Origin: Candidatus Ribeiella danica
GTDB lineage: Bacteria > Chloroflexota > Chloroflexia > Chloroflexales > Roseiflexaceae
Assembly (NCBI GenBank): GCA_016717335.1
Contig: JADKFS010000019.1
Coordinates: 248,001 to 312,000, forward strand
DNA: 64,000 nt
Reading direction: 5' to 3'
Part shown: positions 7,024 to 17,005 of the stretch, in pieces
Position numbering within the stretch: the first letter of the stretch is position 1
How the letters are laid out: the number at the start of each line of letters is the position of its first letter
Notes under the pieces: model-generated
The model's input: only the letters and a program-made list of their open reading frames with translations
Told to the model about the DNA's origin: nothing
Database searches by the model: none
Position numbers and translations under genes: made by a program

Positions 7024-9158
7024 CTAGCGCCCGATTACGGACAGATAGAGCTGGTACATCGTCACGATCCCCTGGGACACGTCGGGCGCGGCGAAGTAGA
7101 ATTCGTTGCCGGCCTGCGACGCGCGGATGACGCACCCGCTGTCGCCGGTGAGCGTCACGACATTGCCGGTGACCTGGCAGCTGCCTAGTGCGCTGAAGCT
7201 GACCGGCAGCCCCGACGAGGCGGTGGCGTTGACGGCGAACGGCGGGTCGCTCGGCTGCTTGACCGGGATCGGGTCGAAGGTGATGGTCTGGCTGGCTTTT
7301 TGCACGGTGAAGCTCTTGTCGAGCGAGATGGCGCTATAGGTGGCGTCGCCGCTCTGGGTCATCCGCACCGTGCAGGCGCCGACGTTGGTGATCTGCACGC
7401 TGCTGCCGGTGACGGTGCAGGCGTCGCCGGGGCTCGGGTCGCTGTAGCTGACCGGCAGGCCCGACGGCTCGCCGGTGTCGCTGATCAGCGCGGTCGCGTG
7501 CACGGTGAAGGTCGGGTCGTCGTAGCGCTTGGTCGGGATCTCGTCGACGGCGATCCGCTGGTTGATCTTCGTGATATCGAACGCCGTGCTGCTGACGCCG
7601 GTGTAGCCGCTCGCGCTGGCGCCCAGCTGGTAGCCGGTCCCGGCCCGGTTGATCGAAAGGTCGGTGAAGGTCGCCACGCCGCTCACCGCGTTGCGCGTGA
7701 CGGTGCCGAGCAGCGCCGCTCCGGCACTGCCGGTGCCGCTCTTGACGAACAGCGTGACCGCGCCGTTGAAGCCTGTGTCGGTCTTGCCCTGCGAGTTCTG
7801 CGCCGTCACGATCGGCTGGGGCGCGAATGGCGCGTTCAGCTGCGCCGTGCCTGGGCTTTGGCTGAACAGCAGCCGCGGCTGCGGCGTGCCGAGCGAGAGG
7901 TAGTTGTGCAGGTACCACGACTTGCCTCGTCGGCCGCCAGCACCACCAGCCCGGTGTAGGCGCTCAGCGTCTGCTTGGTCGAGGTGGCGTTGTTGATGCA
8001 GGTGTAGGTGCTGCTGCGGATGAAGGGGGTGCCCTTCCCGGTCTGGCTCGAGAAGTCGGGGTTGTCCATGCTGGTCGACTTCATATAGATGACGCCGCAG
8101 CTGGTTGGCGATGTCGCGAACATGTACACCTTGCGGTTGGTCGTGTCGAGCAGCACGATCGGCCGGGTGTGATCGTTGCCGACGGTGCCGAAGGTGGTGG
8201 CCGACCAGGTGCCGTCGGGCTTGCGCACCACCAGCCGGATGAGCGGCGAGGAGCTGTTGCCGCCGCAGCCGCTGTCGCCGAACGAGGTCTTCACCGCGGC
8301 GAACAGCGTGCCGCTGGTGTCGGCCTGGATCGATTTGATGTCCACGTGATCGTCGGCGGCGCACTTGGCGGTGTAGATCGTCTCGATCGGCTGCCAGGTC
8401 GTATCGGAGTCGCCGTCTTTGTGGTACGAGAAGTACATCGACGATGGGGTGACGTGGTTGCTCCAGATCACGCCGATCTTGCCGCCGGCCGGGTCGCGGT
8501 AGGCCACGATGCCTGAGATGTCGTCGGGGTCGAGCGAGCGCGCGCCTGGGATGACGAACGGCGTGCCCCACACCGCGTCGCTGGTGGTGCTGCGGTTGGC
8601 ATACACCTGGTTGCTCCTGGTAAAGGTGACCCACAGCTGGCCGGTGGTGTCGCGGTCGAGCGAGATCGACTCGCCGCCGCCGCTGCGCACGACGACCGGG
8701 CCGACCTCGCGGGTGTACTTCTTCTGCTGCGGGTCGTAGCCGTAGCGGAAGAACCAGCCGTCGCCCGACATGCTGCCGGAGACGACGTACAGCTTGCCGG
8801 TGCTGTCGTCCCACAAGAAATCGCCCTGCGACGCGCCGCGCTGGTCGATCTCGACGCCGGTATCGCCCCAGCTCTGCGACCCGAGATCCAACCGGTAGAT
8901 GTGAAAGGCCGGCCGCGGGCTGTTGGTGTTGTTGAACATGCTGGCCCACCAGAAACCGTCGTTGTACCAGAGCTTGCTCTGCGGCTTGTCGGCGGTGGGG
9001 GTGTTGACGCCGCTGTATTTGTATGGGAAGTCGGAGTAGCCCGCGAGCTCGATCCCTGAGCCGTAGGCGATCGGGGTGCCGCCGATCCAGGGGCCGGCCG
9101 CTGAGATGATCAGGCTGCCAATGATGCTTACGAGCCACAGGAGCTGATAACGCCGCAT
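7024..9158 (-). CDS. Secreted beta-propeller-like protein with C-terminal Ig-like repeats (one frameshift)
   Basis: It starts MRRYQLLWLVSIIGSLIISA, a signal peptide. Residues ~25-400 have the sialidase/BNR-like rhythm of repeated strands (WASMFNN, GDFLWDDSTGKLYVVSG, GGKIGVIWSNH). After LVVLAADEA (about 7925) the frame changes by one base. The new frame continues YLHNYLSLGTPQPRLLFSQ and then has at least three Ig-like modules, the last two of the ASSGLPVSFSA...VTLTG type, to a stop at 7024. The frame change looks like a single-base indel in one gene, not two genes. It is an exported or surface protein of unknown target. It converges on the IS110 element. Confidence 0.75.
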
Positions 9159-9221
9159 ATCTCTGATCTCCGTCTACATCTTTTGGTTCTGGCAAGCGAC
9201 AATGTTGTATGAGGTGCGACT

Positions 9222-9398
9222 ATGCCCAGGAACGGATGGTACGGGCTACAGGTTCGCGCCGCCCTTCGGGTGTGCGGAAGGTGCGGCAGTGCCGCCGTGC
9301 CCAACACCGGCATGAGCGCCATGTTGTACTGCGAGGCGACCGGGAGTGCTCAGGTGCACTATGTCAGGTGGGATGACGTGCGGCTGCGCTGCGTCTAG
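9222..9398 (+). CDS. Small Cys-rich hypothetical protein (58 aa)
   Basis: ATG 9222 has GAGGTG 6-7 bases upstream and reads 58 codons to TAG at 9396-9398. The protein begins MPRNGWYGLQVR, contains a CGRCG zinc-ribbon-like knuckle at about residues 18-22, two further cysteines (residues ~37 and 57) and an aromatic VHYVRWDD stretch. The composition looks like a real small protein, but no family is recognised. It lies divergent from the secreted propeller gene and upstream of corA. Confidence 0.5.
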   Translation: MPRNGWYGLQVRAALRVCGRCGSAAVPNTGMSAMLYCEATGSAQVHYVRWDDVRLRCV

Positions 9399-9583
9399 CC
9401 GGTGGAACACACCGCTCAGTATACGGCATCTGGTGGGGAGCGGAAGTTACACTTTTTTTAAGGCTGCGCCGGCTCGGGCCGCCGTCTACGCGTGGGGGGG
9501 CGCGCAAAGTGCTTTGTGCTGCGGTTATCTGTGTAAAGGCAAGCCGGCCAATCGTCAAGCCTATGTTAAATCTTTGCAAGGTG

Positions 9584-9589
9584 TATAAT
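9584..9589 (+). promoter_or_regulatory. Possible -10 box upstream of corA
   Basis: A perfect TATAAT lies about 45 bases before the corA start. No good -35 hexamer is found at 16-18 bases spacing, so this is tentative. Confidence 0.4.
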
Positions 9590-9633
9590 ATCGCGACGCC
9601 GAACGAAGAAGAGAGCCTCCGAAAGAGTCCGCC

Positions 9634-10669
9634 ATGCCGAAAGTTCCCCGGCCCAGAGCGCGCGACGCGCGCGGCGACCAGGCGCCGGCCCAGCCCGAAA
9701 CGCAACGCCTGCTGGTCTGCTCGTCCGACGGGCAGTTCCGCCGCGCGATCAACCCGGAGCGACATCAGCGAGCTGATCAAACAGAAGGAGACCTTCGTCT
9801 GGCTCGATCTGCAGAACCCGCAGGAGCAGGATGCCGCGCTGCTGCGCGAGGAGTTTCACTTCCACCCGCTGTCGATCGAGGATGCGACCCGCCACCACGA
9901 GCGGCCGAAGCTGGAGGCGTTCGACGACCACTACTTCCTGGTCTTCTACCGCCTGAGCTACGATAGCGCCAGCAGACGGCTGGACAGCCAGGCGATCGGG
10001 ATCTTTATCGGCGTGAACTACCTCGTCAGCGTCCACCAGGGCGCGATCGGCACGATCGACGAGACGATCAAGCGCTGGCAGGCCAACGCCGCGGAGGTGG
10101 GGAACGATGCCGGCGCGCTGCTCTACCTCGCTGCTCGACGCGATCGTCGACGAGTACTTTCCGGTGATCGACCAGCTGGCCGAGCGCGTCGAGGAGATCG
10201 AGGAGCAGATCTTTGCGCGCTTCAGCGAGGATGCCCTCCAGTCGGTCTTCGGCCTCAAGCGCGACCTGCTGGCCGTGCGGCGCTGGTGGCGCCCGAGCGC
10301 GATGTGCTGAACGTGCTGATCCGCCGCGAGGTGCCGATCTTCGAGCGCAACACAATCCTGTATCTGCAGGATGTCTACGACCACATCGTGCGGATCACCG
10401 ACAGCATCGACACCTACCGCGACCTGCTCTCCAGCGCGGTGGACGCCTTCCTGTCGGTCCAGTCGAACCGGCTCAACCAGATCGTCAAGGTGCTGACCAT
10501 CGCCTCGATCGTGCTGATGTCCGACGCGCTGATCGCCGGCATCTACGGCATGAACTTCAAGTTCATGCCCGAGCTCGACTCGGTCTACGGCTACCCGTTC
10601 GCGTTGGGCCTGATGATCGCGATCAGCATTGGTCTGGTCTCGTTCTTCCGGTGGCGGAAGTGGCTGTAG
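9634..10669 (+). CDS. corA: CorA-type magnesium/cobalt transporter (three frameshifts)
   Basis: The parts spread over three frames join into one CorA: MPKVPRPRARD... to about 9750; then SDISELIKQKETFVWLDL to ~10130; then LLDAIVDEYFPVIDQLAE to ~10285; then ERDVLNVLIRREVPIF to the stop at 10669. The C-terminus has two membrane helices with the diagnostic YGMNF motif between them. CorA is a pentameric Mg2+/Co2+ channel. All conserved blocks are present and only single-base shifts separate them, so local sequence error is as likely as real decay. It is a second Mg2+ system beside the M-box operon. Confidence 0.82.
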
Positions 10670-10841
10670 CGCCGATCTGGCCGCACTCCTTTCCTCTGCG
10701 CTCTTGGCTCTCACCCCTGACCCCCGCTCCCAAAACGGGGAGAGGGGTATGGCTGCACAGCAGCCGCACCCTGCCCGCCATGATCGTGCCCCCTCCCAGG
10801 GACGGAGGGGGTGGGCCTGCGGCACACCAGGACACGGCGGT

Positions 10842-11935
10842 TTATGACGAAGGGGGGTACAGCCTGGCGCCCTCGACGCGGATCTTCCGGGCGCGGGCCA
10901 GGAAGCCGGCGTCGAAGTCCTCCATCCCGGTGGCGGTGACCAGGGTCTGCTGATCGGGGCGGGCCAGCGTGGCGAGCAGGTGGCTGCGTCGCTCGGCGTC
11001 CAGCTCCGAGAGCAGGTCGTCGAGCAGCAGCACCGGGGCGTCTCCCGCGCGCGCGCGCATCAGCTCGGCCTCGCCGAGCTTGAGCGCCAGCGTCGCGCTG
11101 CGCTGCTGCCCGCGCGACCCGTAGGTGCCCACGCTCACGCTGCCCATCGTCAGCAGCAGATCGTCGCGGTGCGGGCCGACCAGCGTCTGCCCGCGGCCGA
11201 TCTCGTCGTCGCGGATGCGCTCCAGGTGCGCCACAAACGCCTGCTCGATCGCGCGCTCGTCGGGCGTGCCCGCCAGAACCGCGCGCAGGCGCTCGTGCAG
11301 CACGTACGCCCCCGAGAGCGACAGCTCGCGATCCCAAAAGGCCAGCTCGTCGGCCGCGCCGCGCTGCGGGCGCCGCCGCTCGCGCCAGGCCCGCAGCAGG
11401 CTGTTGCGCTGCTGCACCACCTTCTGGTAGTGCGAGAGCGTGCGGACGTAGCGCCCGTCGAGCTGCGAGAGGGTCACGTCGAGGTAGCGCCGCCGCTCGG
11501 AGGGCGCGCCGGTGACGAGCGCCAGGTCGGCCGGCGTGAACAGCACCACCCGCAGGTTGCCCACCAGGTCGAGCGCGCGCACGGTCTTGCGGTCGACCCG
11601 CACGGTCTTTACGGATGTGCCGGTCAGCTGTCCATCTTCGTCGGCGCGCCGCTGGACGATCACCTCCAGGCGGACTTTGCCGTCGCTGCGGCGGACATCG
11701 CAGAGCAGCCGCGCGAACGGCGGCGTCCCGATATCGCCCTCGGCGTCCCAGCGCACCAGCTCGCGGTCGCGCGCGCGCGCGGCGAGCGCGTGGTGGCCAG
11801 GTAGAACAGCGCCTCGAGGATGCTGGTCTTGCCGGCTGCGTTTGGCCCGTAGAGCAGCGTCGTGCCTGGCTCTATGCCAAGCTCGAGCCGATCGTAGACC
11901 CGGAAATCGCGCAGAGAAAGGTGGGTGACGTGCAT
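10842..11935 (-). CDS. recF: DNA replication and repair protein RecF (one frameshift)
   Basis: The N-terminus MHVTHLSLRDFRVYDRLEL starts at ATG 11935 and carries the Walker A motif YGPNAAGKTSILEALFYL. The frame breaks inside a GCGCGCGC run near 11770-11782. The other frame continues RELVRWDAEGDIG through TLVGPHRDDL, the ABC signature YGSRGQQRS and Walker B VLLLDDLLSELD to 10842. RecF binds ssDNA-dsDNA junctions and loads RecA with RecO and RecR. The middle is somewhat shorter than usual RecF. It follows fni on the same strand with a short gap. The indel in a dinucleotide run suggests sequence error. Confidence 0.85.
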
Positions 11936-11940
11936 ACAGT

Positions 11941-11981
11941 CGAACATTCAAACGTTCGAACGTTCAAACGTTCAAACGCTC
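11941..11981. repeat. Reiterated-word repeat, AACGTTC type
   Basis: The unit AACGTTC or its near-palindromic variants (CAAACGTTC, GAACGTTC) is repeated four to five times. It overlaps the last codons of fni. The same word type recurs at 38738-38767 and 45304-45340. Confidence 0.75.
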
Positions 11982-13007
11982 TAGCTTGAGCGCGCGCAGC
12001 GCCTTCAGATCCGCGCAGCCGCTGCAGAACATAGCGATCCGCAGCTCGTCGATATAGCTCTGCAGGCCGGCGATCACGCCGTCGAGGCCCAGGCCCTCGG
12101 CGGCCGGGCTGAGCGCCGGCTTGGCGGTGGCGCCCAGGTCGGCGCCGAGCGCGATCGCCTTGGCCACGTCGACTCCGCTGCGCACGCCGCCGCTGCCGAT
12201 CAGCGCTATGGTCGGCAGCGCCGCGCGCACCTGGCGGATCGCCTCGGTGGTGGGCAGGCCCCAGCCGGCGAACGCGCCGGCCACTCGCGCGCGGGCCTCG
12301 CTGGTCTGGCGAAACCGCTCGACCTCGCTCCAGCTGGTGCCGCCGGCGCCGGCCACGTCGATCCCCCAGACGCCGGCCTCGGCCAGGCGCCGCGCCGCCG
12401 CCGCGCCGATGCCGTTGCCGACCTCCTTGGCGATCACCGGCACGCCGACATCCTTGCACACCTGCTCGATCCGGCGCAGCAGCCCCTTGAAGTTGGTGTT
12501 ACCCTCGGGCTGCACGGCCTCCGCAGGGCGTTGATGTGCAGAATCAGCGCGTCGGCCTCGATCATCTCGACCGCGCGCCGGCACTCGTCCACGCCGTAGC
12601 CATAGTTGAGCTGCACCGCGCCCAGGTTGGCCAGCAGTGGGATGCGCGGGGCGACCTTGCGGACCTGGTAGGTGTAGGCCAGCCGCTCGTCGCGGATCGC
12701 CGAGCGCTGCGAGCCGACCCCCATAGCGATACCAAGCGTCTGGGCCGCCTCGGCCAGCACGAGGTTGATCCGCGCCACGTCGTGTGCGCCGCCAGTCATC
12801 GAGCTGACCAGCAGCGGCGCGCGCATCGGCCTGCCCAGGAAGGCCGTGGTCGTATCGATCTCGACCAGGTCCAGGTCGGGCAGCGCGTCGTGCGGCATGC
12901 GGTAGGCCGCGAAGCCGGTGGTGACCCCTTTGGCCGCTACATCCTCGTCCAGCACGATCCGCATCATGGTCGAGCTTGCGGCTGCTGGTGGCGTCGTTGT
13001 CGTTCAT
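11964..13007 (-). CDS. fni: Type 2 isopentenyl-diphosphate delta-isomerase (two frameshifts)
   Basis: The N-terminus MNDNDATSSRKLDH (13007) must shift near 12965 to RIVLDEDVAAKGVTTGF. That frame carries LVSSMTGGAHDVARIN and MGVGSQRSA. A second shift near 12520 leads to GNTNFKGLLRRIEQVC, VIAKEVGNGIG and LIGSGGVRSG, with the stop at 11964. The FMN-dependent type 2 enzyme interconverts IPP and DMAPP for isoprenoids (carotenoids, quinones). The last residues, RLNV, are encoded by a word repeat. It probably forms a transcription unit with recF. The conserved blocks argue that the shifts are sequence errors. Confidence 0.85.
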   Translation of the reverse strand: MNDNDATSSRKLDHDADRAGRGCSGQRGHHRLRGLPHAARRAARPGPGRDRYDHGLPGQADARAAAGQLDDWRRTRRGADQPRAGRGGPDAWYRYGGRLAALGDPRRAAGLHLPGPQGRPAHPTAGQPGRGAAQLWLRRGRVPARGRDDRGRRADSAHQRPAEAVQPEGNTNFKGLLRRIEQVCKDVGVPVIAKEVGNGIGAAAARRLAEAGVWGIDVAGAGGTSWSEVERFRQTSEARARVAGAFAGWGLPTTEAIRQVRAALPTIALIGSGGVRSGVDVAKAIALGADLGATAKPALSPAAEGLGLDGVIAGLQSYIDELRIAMFCSGCADLKALRALKLERLNV

Positions 13008-13447
13008 TGGTTATGCCTTATCTGATTGTGTCGGGTTCGATAATACTGATCTACGGGGGGGCTGTCAAATTCGTCTACACATTGGGAGGTGTGGAATGCC
13101 CTTCTGGCGCTCCACACCTCTCAAGGCTGTCATGAGTCATCCCGCATGTTACAAACCCCACCCCCTGGCAGGGGAGGGGGTTTCTTTTTCGTGGGTGTGG
13201 CGCGGCGGCAACGCCGCCGCGCCACACCCACGAACGATCGCCCCCGCTCCCGGCGGGGGAGCGGGGGTCGGGGGGGTGGGGGATGGCACGACAAAGCGAG
13301 ATGTCCGAATTGGAACATGGGGGATGAAGCGGAGAAACCCTAATCTTATCAACTCTTTAGCTTGGCCGGCGGAGCCGCGCGTGGCGATCGAGTATAATAC
13401 GCCTCGCCTATGCGGCACAATCTACAACCTACTGTGAGGAGTCACAA
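13008..13447. other. Divergent intergenic region with several palindromes
   Basis: No gene is seen. It holds an inverted repeat GAGGTGTGGA/TCCACACCTC (about 13085-13125), a C-rich/G-rich block near 13155-13182, a perfect 22-bp palindrome (separate entry), a second C/G-rich block (13240-13285) and a TATAAT at 13393-13398. The TATAAT may be the -10 of the cyclophilin gene; no convincing -35 accompanies it. Confidence 0.6.
13188..13234. repeat. Perfect 22-bp inverted repeat with AAC loop
   Basis: Arms 13188-13209 and 13213-13234 are exactly complementary (outer part TTCGTGGGTGTGG, inner part CGCGGCGGC). It lies between divergent genes, so it is not a simple 3'-end terminator. Confidence 0.85.
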
Positions 13448-14189
13448 GTGAGCCAACCATCCCGTGCAAAGAAGGGGCGCGAGGCGCCCCGGCAGAATCC
13501 CCTGCTCGCGATCATCTCGGCGCTGGTGGTCGTGGCCGTGTTCGTCGTGCTCGGGTTCATGCTAGCCGGCAACCGGCCGGCCGGAACCCAGAGCGCCGCC
13601 GAGCCGACCAGCGCGGCCTTCTATGCCGCGCCGACAGCCAGCGCGGACACCTCGGGCGCGGCGACGGCCGGCAAGAAGACCTACAGCGCGGCCCCGCCGA
13701 TGACGATCGACCCGAAGAAGAGCTACACCGCGACGATCACGACCCCGCGCGGCGATATCGTGATCAAGCTGCGGCCCGATCTGGCGCCGCAGACGGTCAA
13801 CAGCTTTGTCTTCCTGGCCCGCGAGGGTTTCTACGATGGCCTCACCTGGCACCGCGTGCTGCCGAACTTTATGGCCCAGGGCGGCGACCCGCAGGGGAAT
13901 GGGGGGCGGCGGCCCTGGCCACACCGTGCCGGGCGAGTTCACCGATAAGGTGCTGTTCGACAAGCCTGGCATTGTGGCGATGGCGCGCCCGGGCAACGAC
14001 GTCAACGGCAACGGTTCGCAGTTCTTCATCACGACCGCGCCGTACCCGTCGCTCAACCAGCAGTACACCGTCTTTGGCGAGGTGACCTCGGGGCTGGATA
14101 TCGTGGAGGGCATCCCGCTGCGCGATCCCGATACGAACCCGACCACGCCGGGCGAGCAGATGCTGAAGGTTGCGGTGGCCGAGCAGTAA
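13448..14189 (+). CDS. Membrane-anchored cyclophilin-type peptidyl-prolyl isomerase (one frameshift)
   Basis: GTG start after GAGG (13436-13439). Residues ~20-42 are a membrane anchor (LLAIISALVVVAVFVVLGFM), followed by an Ala/Thr/Ser-rich linker. The cyclophilin domain has TPRGDIVIKL, FYDGLTWHRVLPNFMAQGGDP and, after a frame change in the G-run near 13905, GPGHTVPGEF and NGSQFFITTAPYPSLNQQYTVF to the stop at 14189. It speeds proline isomerisation in exported proteins on the outer face of the membrane. The shift lies in a six-G run, the usual place for a consensus error. Confidence 0.88.
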
Positions 14190-14200
14190 AGACAAGCCCA

Positions 14201-14270
14201 AAGAGACAGGGAGACAAGGAGAAACTGTCATCTCCTTGTCTCCCTGTCTCCCTGTCTCCTGGTCTCTCTT
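14201..14270. repeat. Reiterated-word hairpin, GAGACAGG/CCTGTCTC type
   Basis: The left arm AGAGACAGGGAGACAAGGAG (14202-14221) faces several copies of CTCCCTGTCT on the right (14231-14268) around a short loop. It sits between convergent ends of the cyclophilin and MutL-like genes and may act as a two-way terminator. Confidence 0.8.
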
Positions 14271-16278
14271 CAACGACCTCGCCGCAGGAAGCCCCGCTTC
14301 TTCTTCGGCTCCTCGAAGGTCTGGCGCAGCTTCGCCAGGTCGCGGTCCAGCGCGGGCGCCGGCTCGGCGCCGGGATGCTCCGGGGACGGTGGGGGTGCGG
14401 CCGTGACCGCTGGCTCGGCGAAGGTGATGTTGCCGTTCGAGGCGATCGGCGCTTCCGGCAGCGGCTCGGCGGCGGCGTAGGGCAGCGGCTCGCTCTCGAC
14501 GCCCAGCGCCATCAGCCAGTCCCACAGCAGCCGCTGGCGCGCCAGCGGCTCGTCGGGCAGCTGCAGCGGCCGGCCGCGCGTCGATGATCACCCCGAGCGC
14601 GCTCCCGCCGATCGCCGCCACCTCCGACGCGACCTCGGCGCCCGGCGCGTTGCGGCCGATCCGCACCCCGCCGGACGGGCGCAGCGTCAGCTGCGCGCTA
14701 CGCCCAGCGCCGAGCGCCAGCCGCCCGATCTGCCCGTGCTGGACGACGATGCGCTGGGTTTTGCCGCCGACCTCCTTCAGCTCGTCCTCGACCGCTACTC
14801 GCCCGGCCGGCCGCCGATGGCGATCACGCACGTCGCCAGGGCGCGTTGCGCGATAGGTCGTGGTCGAACAGCGAGAGCGCGGCCTCGGCGTTGCTGAGCG
14901 CCAGCGCCCCGCACGATCCGATCAGCCCGAGCGTGTCCAGGTGCAGCTCGATCGCGTGGACGGTCTCGTCGGCGATCGGCTGCAGGGCATCCAGGATGGT
15001 CAGCGCGGCCAGGCCGGGGTGCGGGGCATTGGCCAGCACCCCGCCGCTCGCCACGATATAGTCGTAGGGCGCCGCGCCGCGCTCGTCGCGCAGCGCTGCC
15101 ATGGCCAGGGCCAGCGCCTCGCGCGCCACCGCGTGCTCGATCAGCACGTCCTCGCGCGTGACCGGCAGCGTCTGGGGGCGCAGCATCTTGTTCAGCAGCC
15201 AGTGCGTCAGGTCGCGCTCGCCGATCGGGAATGGCAGCCAGCGCGCGATCCCGGCCAGGCCGCGCTCGGCCAGCACCCCGCCGATCCCGTACCCGGTGCC
15301 GATCCCGCCGCAGATCGCCGGGCTGTAGTGGCCCTGGCTCGCGAGGTACACCGCCGTGCTGGCCGATCCTGCGTCGAGCACCAGCGTCGCGCGGCTGTCG
15401 CGCTCGGCGATGAAGCGCGTGATCAGGCCGATCGCGTCGCAGACGGTCGTGATTGGCGACTGGCTGATCCGTCGCAGCGCCGCCGCGCCGGGGACGAGCG
15501 GCAGCAGCGCCTCGTTGTACAGCGCGGCGATCATCTGGCGCGCCGGCTCAAGCCGCTCGACCTCCAGCGTCGGCCGGACGTTGTCGACCAGCCGCAGATC
15601 GGCCCGCCCGGAGAGCGCCTCGATCACCCGATCGCGCGCCTGGCTGTTGCCGGCGAAGATGACGGTGCGCCGGTCGATATCCGCGCGCTGCTGCCCCTCG
15701 TCGTCGACCTTCGCGCTGAACGCGGTCAGCCCGACGATATGCGCCAGCCGCACGAGCGCATCCTGGGCGCCATCTTCCAGCCCGCCGGCGATGATCACCA
15801 GGTCGGGGTTGATGCCCATCAGCGCCTGCACCTGCCGCTCGATCCACGAGCTGTCGTTGCCGGGCGGCCCGGCCAGATCGTCCAGCGTCACGGTCTGCAA
15901 GATCGTGGTGTAGGTCGCTCGGCTCGCGTGCATGGCGCTGCGCGCCGAGACCGCGCTGGCCACGGCCGCGATCACCACGCCCATCGGCGGGCCGGCGCTG
16001 GTCACCGCCACCACCGCGTTGACCCCGTCGCGCTCGGTGCTCTGGGGTATCAGCAGGCTGCCGTCGCGCATCAGCTGGCGGCCGGTCGTCTCGCTCAGCT
16101 GAGTGGCCGCCTCCAGAATGCCGATCGCCGCATTTTCGTAGGGCGGCTCGGTCGTGCCTTGGCACCGACGCCTGGTTGATCAGGCGCGTCTCGCCGTCGA
16201 CAAGATCGATCAGCGTGACGCGGGTTGTGACGTTCCCTGATCCTCGGCGACGAGCGTCGCACCAGACTGTTGTGGCAT
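14270..16278 (-). CDS. MutL-like protein of the glutamate-mutase accessory family (several frameshifts)
   Basis: ATG 16278 starts MPQQSGATLVAEDQG. The frame shifts near 16233 to NVTTRVTLIDLVDGETRLI and near 16160 to TEPPYENAAIGILEAA. It then runs clean from about 16071 (VNAVVAVTSAGPPMGVVIAA, LVLDAGSASTAVYLAS, GGIGTGYGIGGVLAERG, IVASGGVLAN) to ~14840. Shifts near 14840, 14808 and 14580 restore VAVEDELKEVGG, GVIIDARGRPL and the tail ending FLRRGR. The family has an actin/ASKHA-type ATPase fold and is named after a gene beside glutamate mutase, but no mutase is present here. It ends a five-gene reverse-strand cluster whose other members are membrane proteins. Confidence 0.75.
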
Positions 16279-16297
16279 AGTGAGACTCTTCATAAAG

Positions 16298-16342
16298 GCA
16301 GGGGATTTGGGGGTAGGCTTTGCCCGCCCTCAAATCCCCTGC
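16298..16342. repeat. Inverted repeat between MutL-like gene and membrane gene
   Basis: GCAGGGGATTTG (16298-16309) pairs with CAAATCCCCTGC (16331-16342); shorter complementary blocks (GGG, GGC/GCC) lie inside. It fills the gap between the two genes of the cluster. Confidence 0.7.
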
Positions 16343-16366
16343 TATCCGGGTGATCCGGATAGCCGC

Positions 16367-17005
16367 TCAGCTGATGAATCCAAAAAACCTGAGGACGAAG
16401 CCGAGCCGCTCCGTCAATGCGCTCAGGTAGCTCTGCACCGCGCTCGCAAAGAAGAAGCCGAAGGCCACCATCAGCAGCCAGTGGCCCACCACCGCGATCT
16501 GCGCCACGATTCGCCCGCGCGGGGTGTCGCGGGGCACAGTGTAGTAGAACGCGGCCAGAGTCACGACTGTCCCGATCGCCAGCACCACCGCGCCGATCAC
16601 CTGGGACAGGTCGCCCGTGAGCGAGCGGTTCGAGGTGTCGAGGATCTGCGGCACCAGCGTGCCGACGATCGCGCCGCCAACCGCCAGCGCGGCGCCGACG
16701 CCGAAGATCAGCGACAGCGGGATGTTCGCGAGCCAGGAGTACTCCTGGCGCCTGGTGATGCGCGGCAGCAGCAGCAGGCCGAGCGCGATCGGGATGCCGT
16801 AGATCACCGCTCCGTCCGAGCTGTCGGCGATCGCGCGCGCGGCCGGCCGCAGCACCTGGTGATAGGCGATCACAAACGCCAGGCCGAGTGAGACGCCGAC
16901 GAACAGGTACTGGGCGATCCGGTACAGCGGGTTATCTCCGGCGATCCGGCTCAGAACCATGATCGTCAGGACGATGGCGACGATGCTCACGATCTCCTGA
17001 GTCAC
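16367..17005 (-). CDS. Hypothetical multi-spanning membrane protein of the MutL-like cluster
   Basis: A 212-residue protein with six predicted membrane helices, starting VTQEIVSIVAIVLTIMVL. GTG 17005 overlaps the TGA of the upstream gene (GTGA) and has AAGGAGG before it, so the two are translationally coupled. Charged motifs lie between helices (RITRRQEYSW, YTVPRDTPRGRI). No known family is recognised. Its function is unknown; the context suggests it is part of a membrane complex with the PxWL-repeat and DUF6754 proteins. Confidence 0.8.
   Translation of the reverse strand: MTQEIVSIVAIVLTIMVLSRIAGDNPLYRIAQYLFVGVSLGLAFVIAYHQVLRPAARAIADSSDGAVIYGIPIALGLLLLPRITRRQEYSWLANIPLSLIFGVGAALAVGGAIVGTLVPQILDTSNRSLTGDLSQVIGAVVLAIGTVVTLAAFYYTVPRDTPRGRIVAQIAVVGHWLLMVAFGFFFASAVQSYLSALTERLGFVLRFFGFIS

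Noticed and set aside
7024..9195. Whole 723-residue reverse ORF as one protein
   Set aside because: Its first ~420 residues are Arg/His-rich shadow; only the C-terminal third is real and belongs to the frame-shifted propeller/Ig gene.
14860..16179. 439-residue forward ORF opposite the MutL-like gene
   Set aside because: Arg/Gln/Asp-rich shadow frame; the reverse strand carries the conserved MutL-like blocks.
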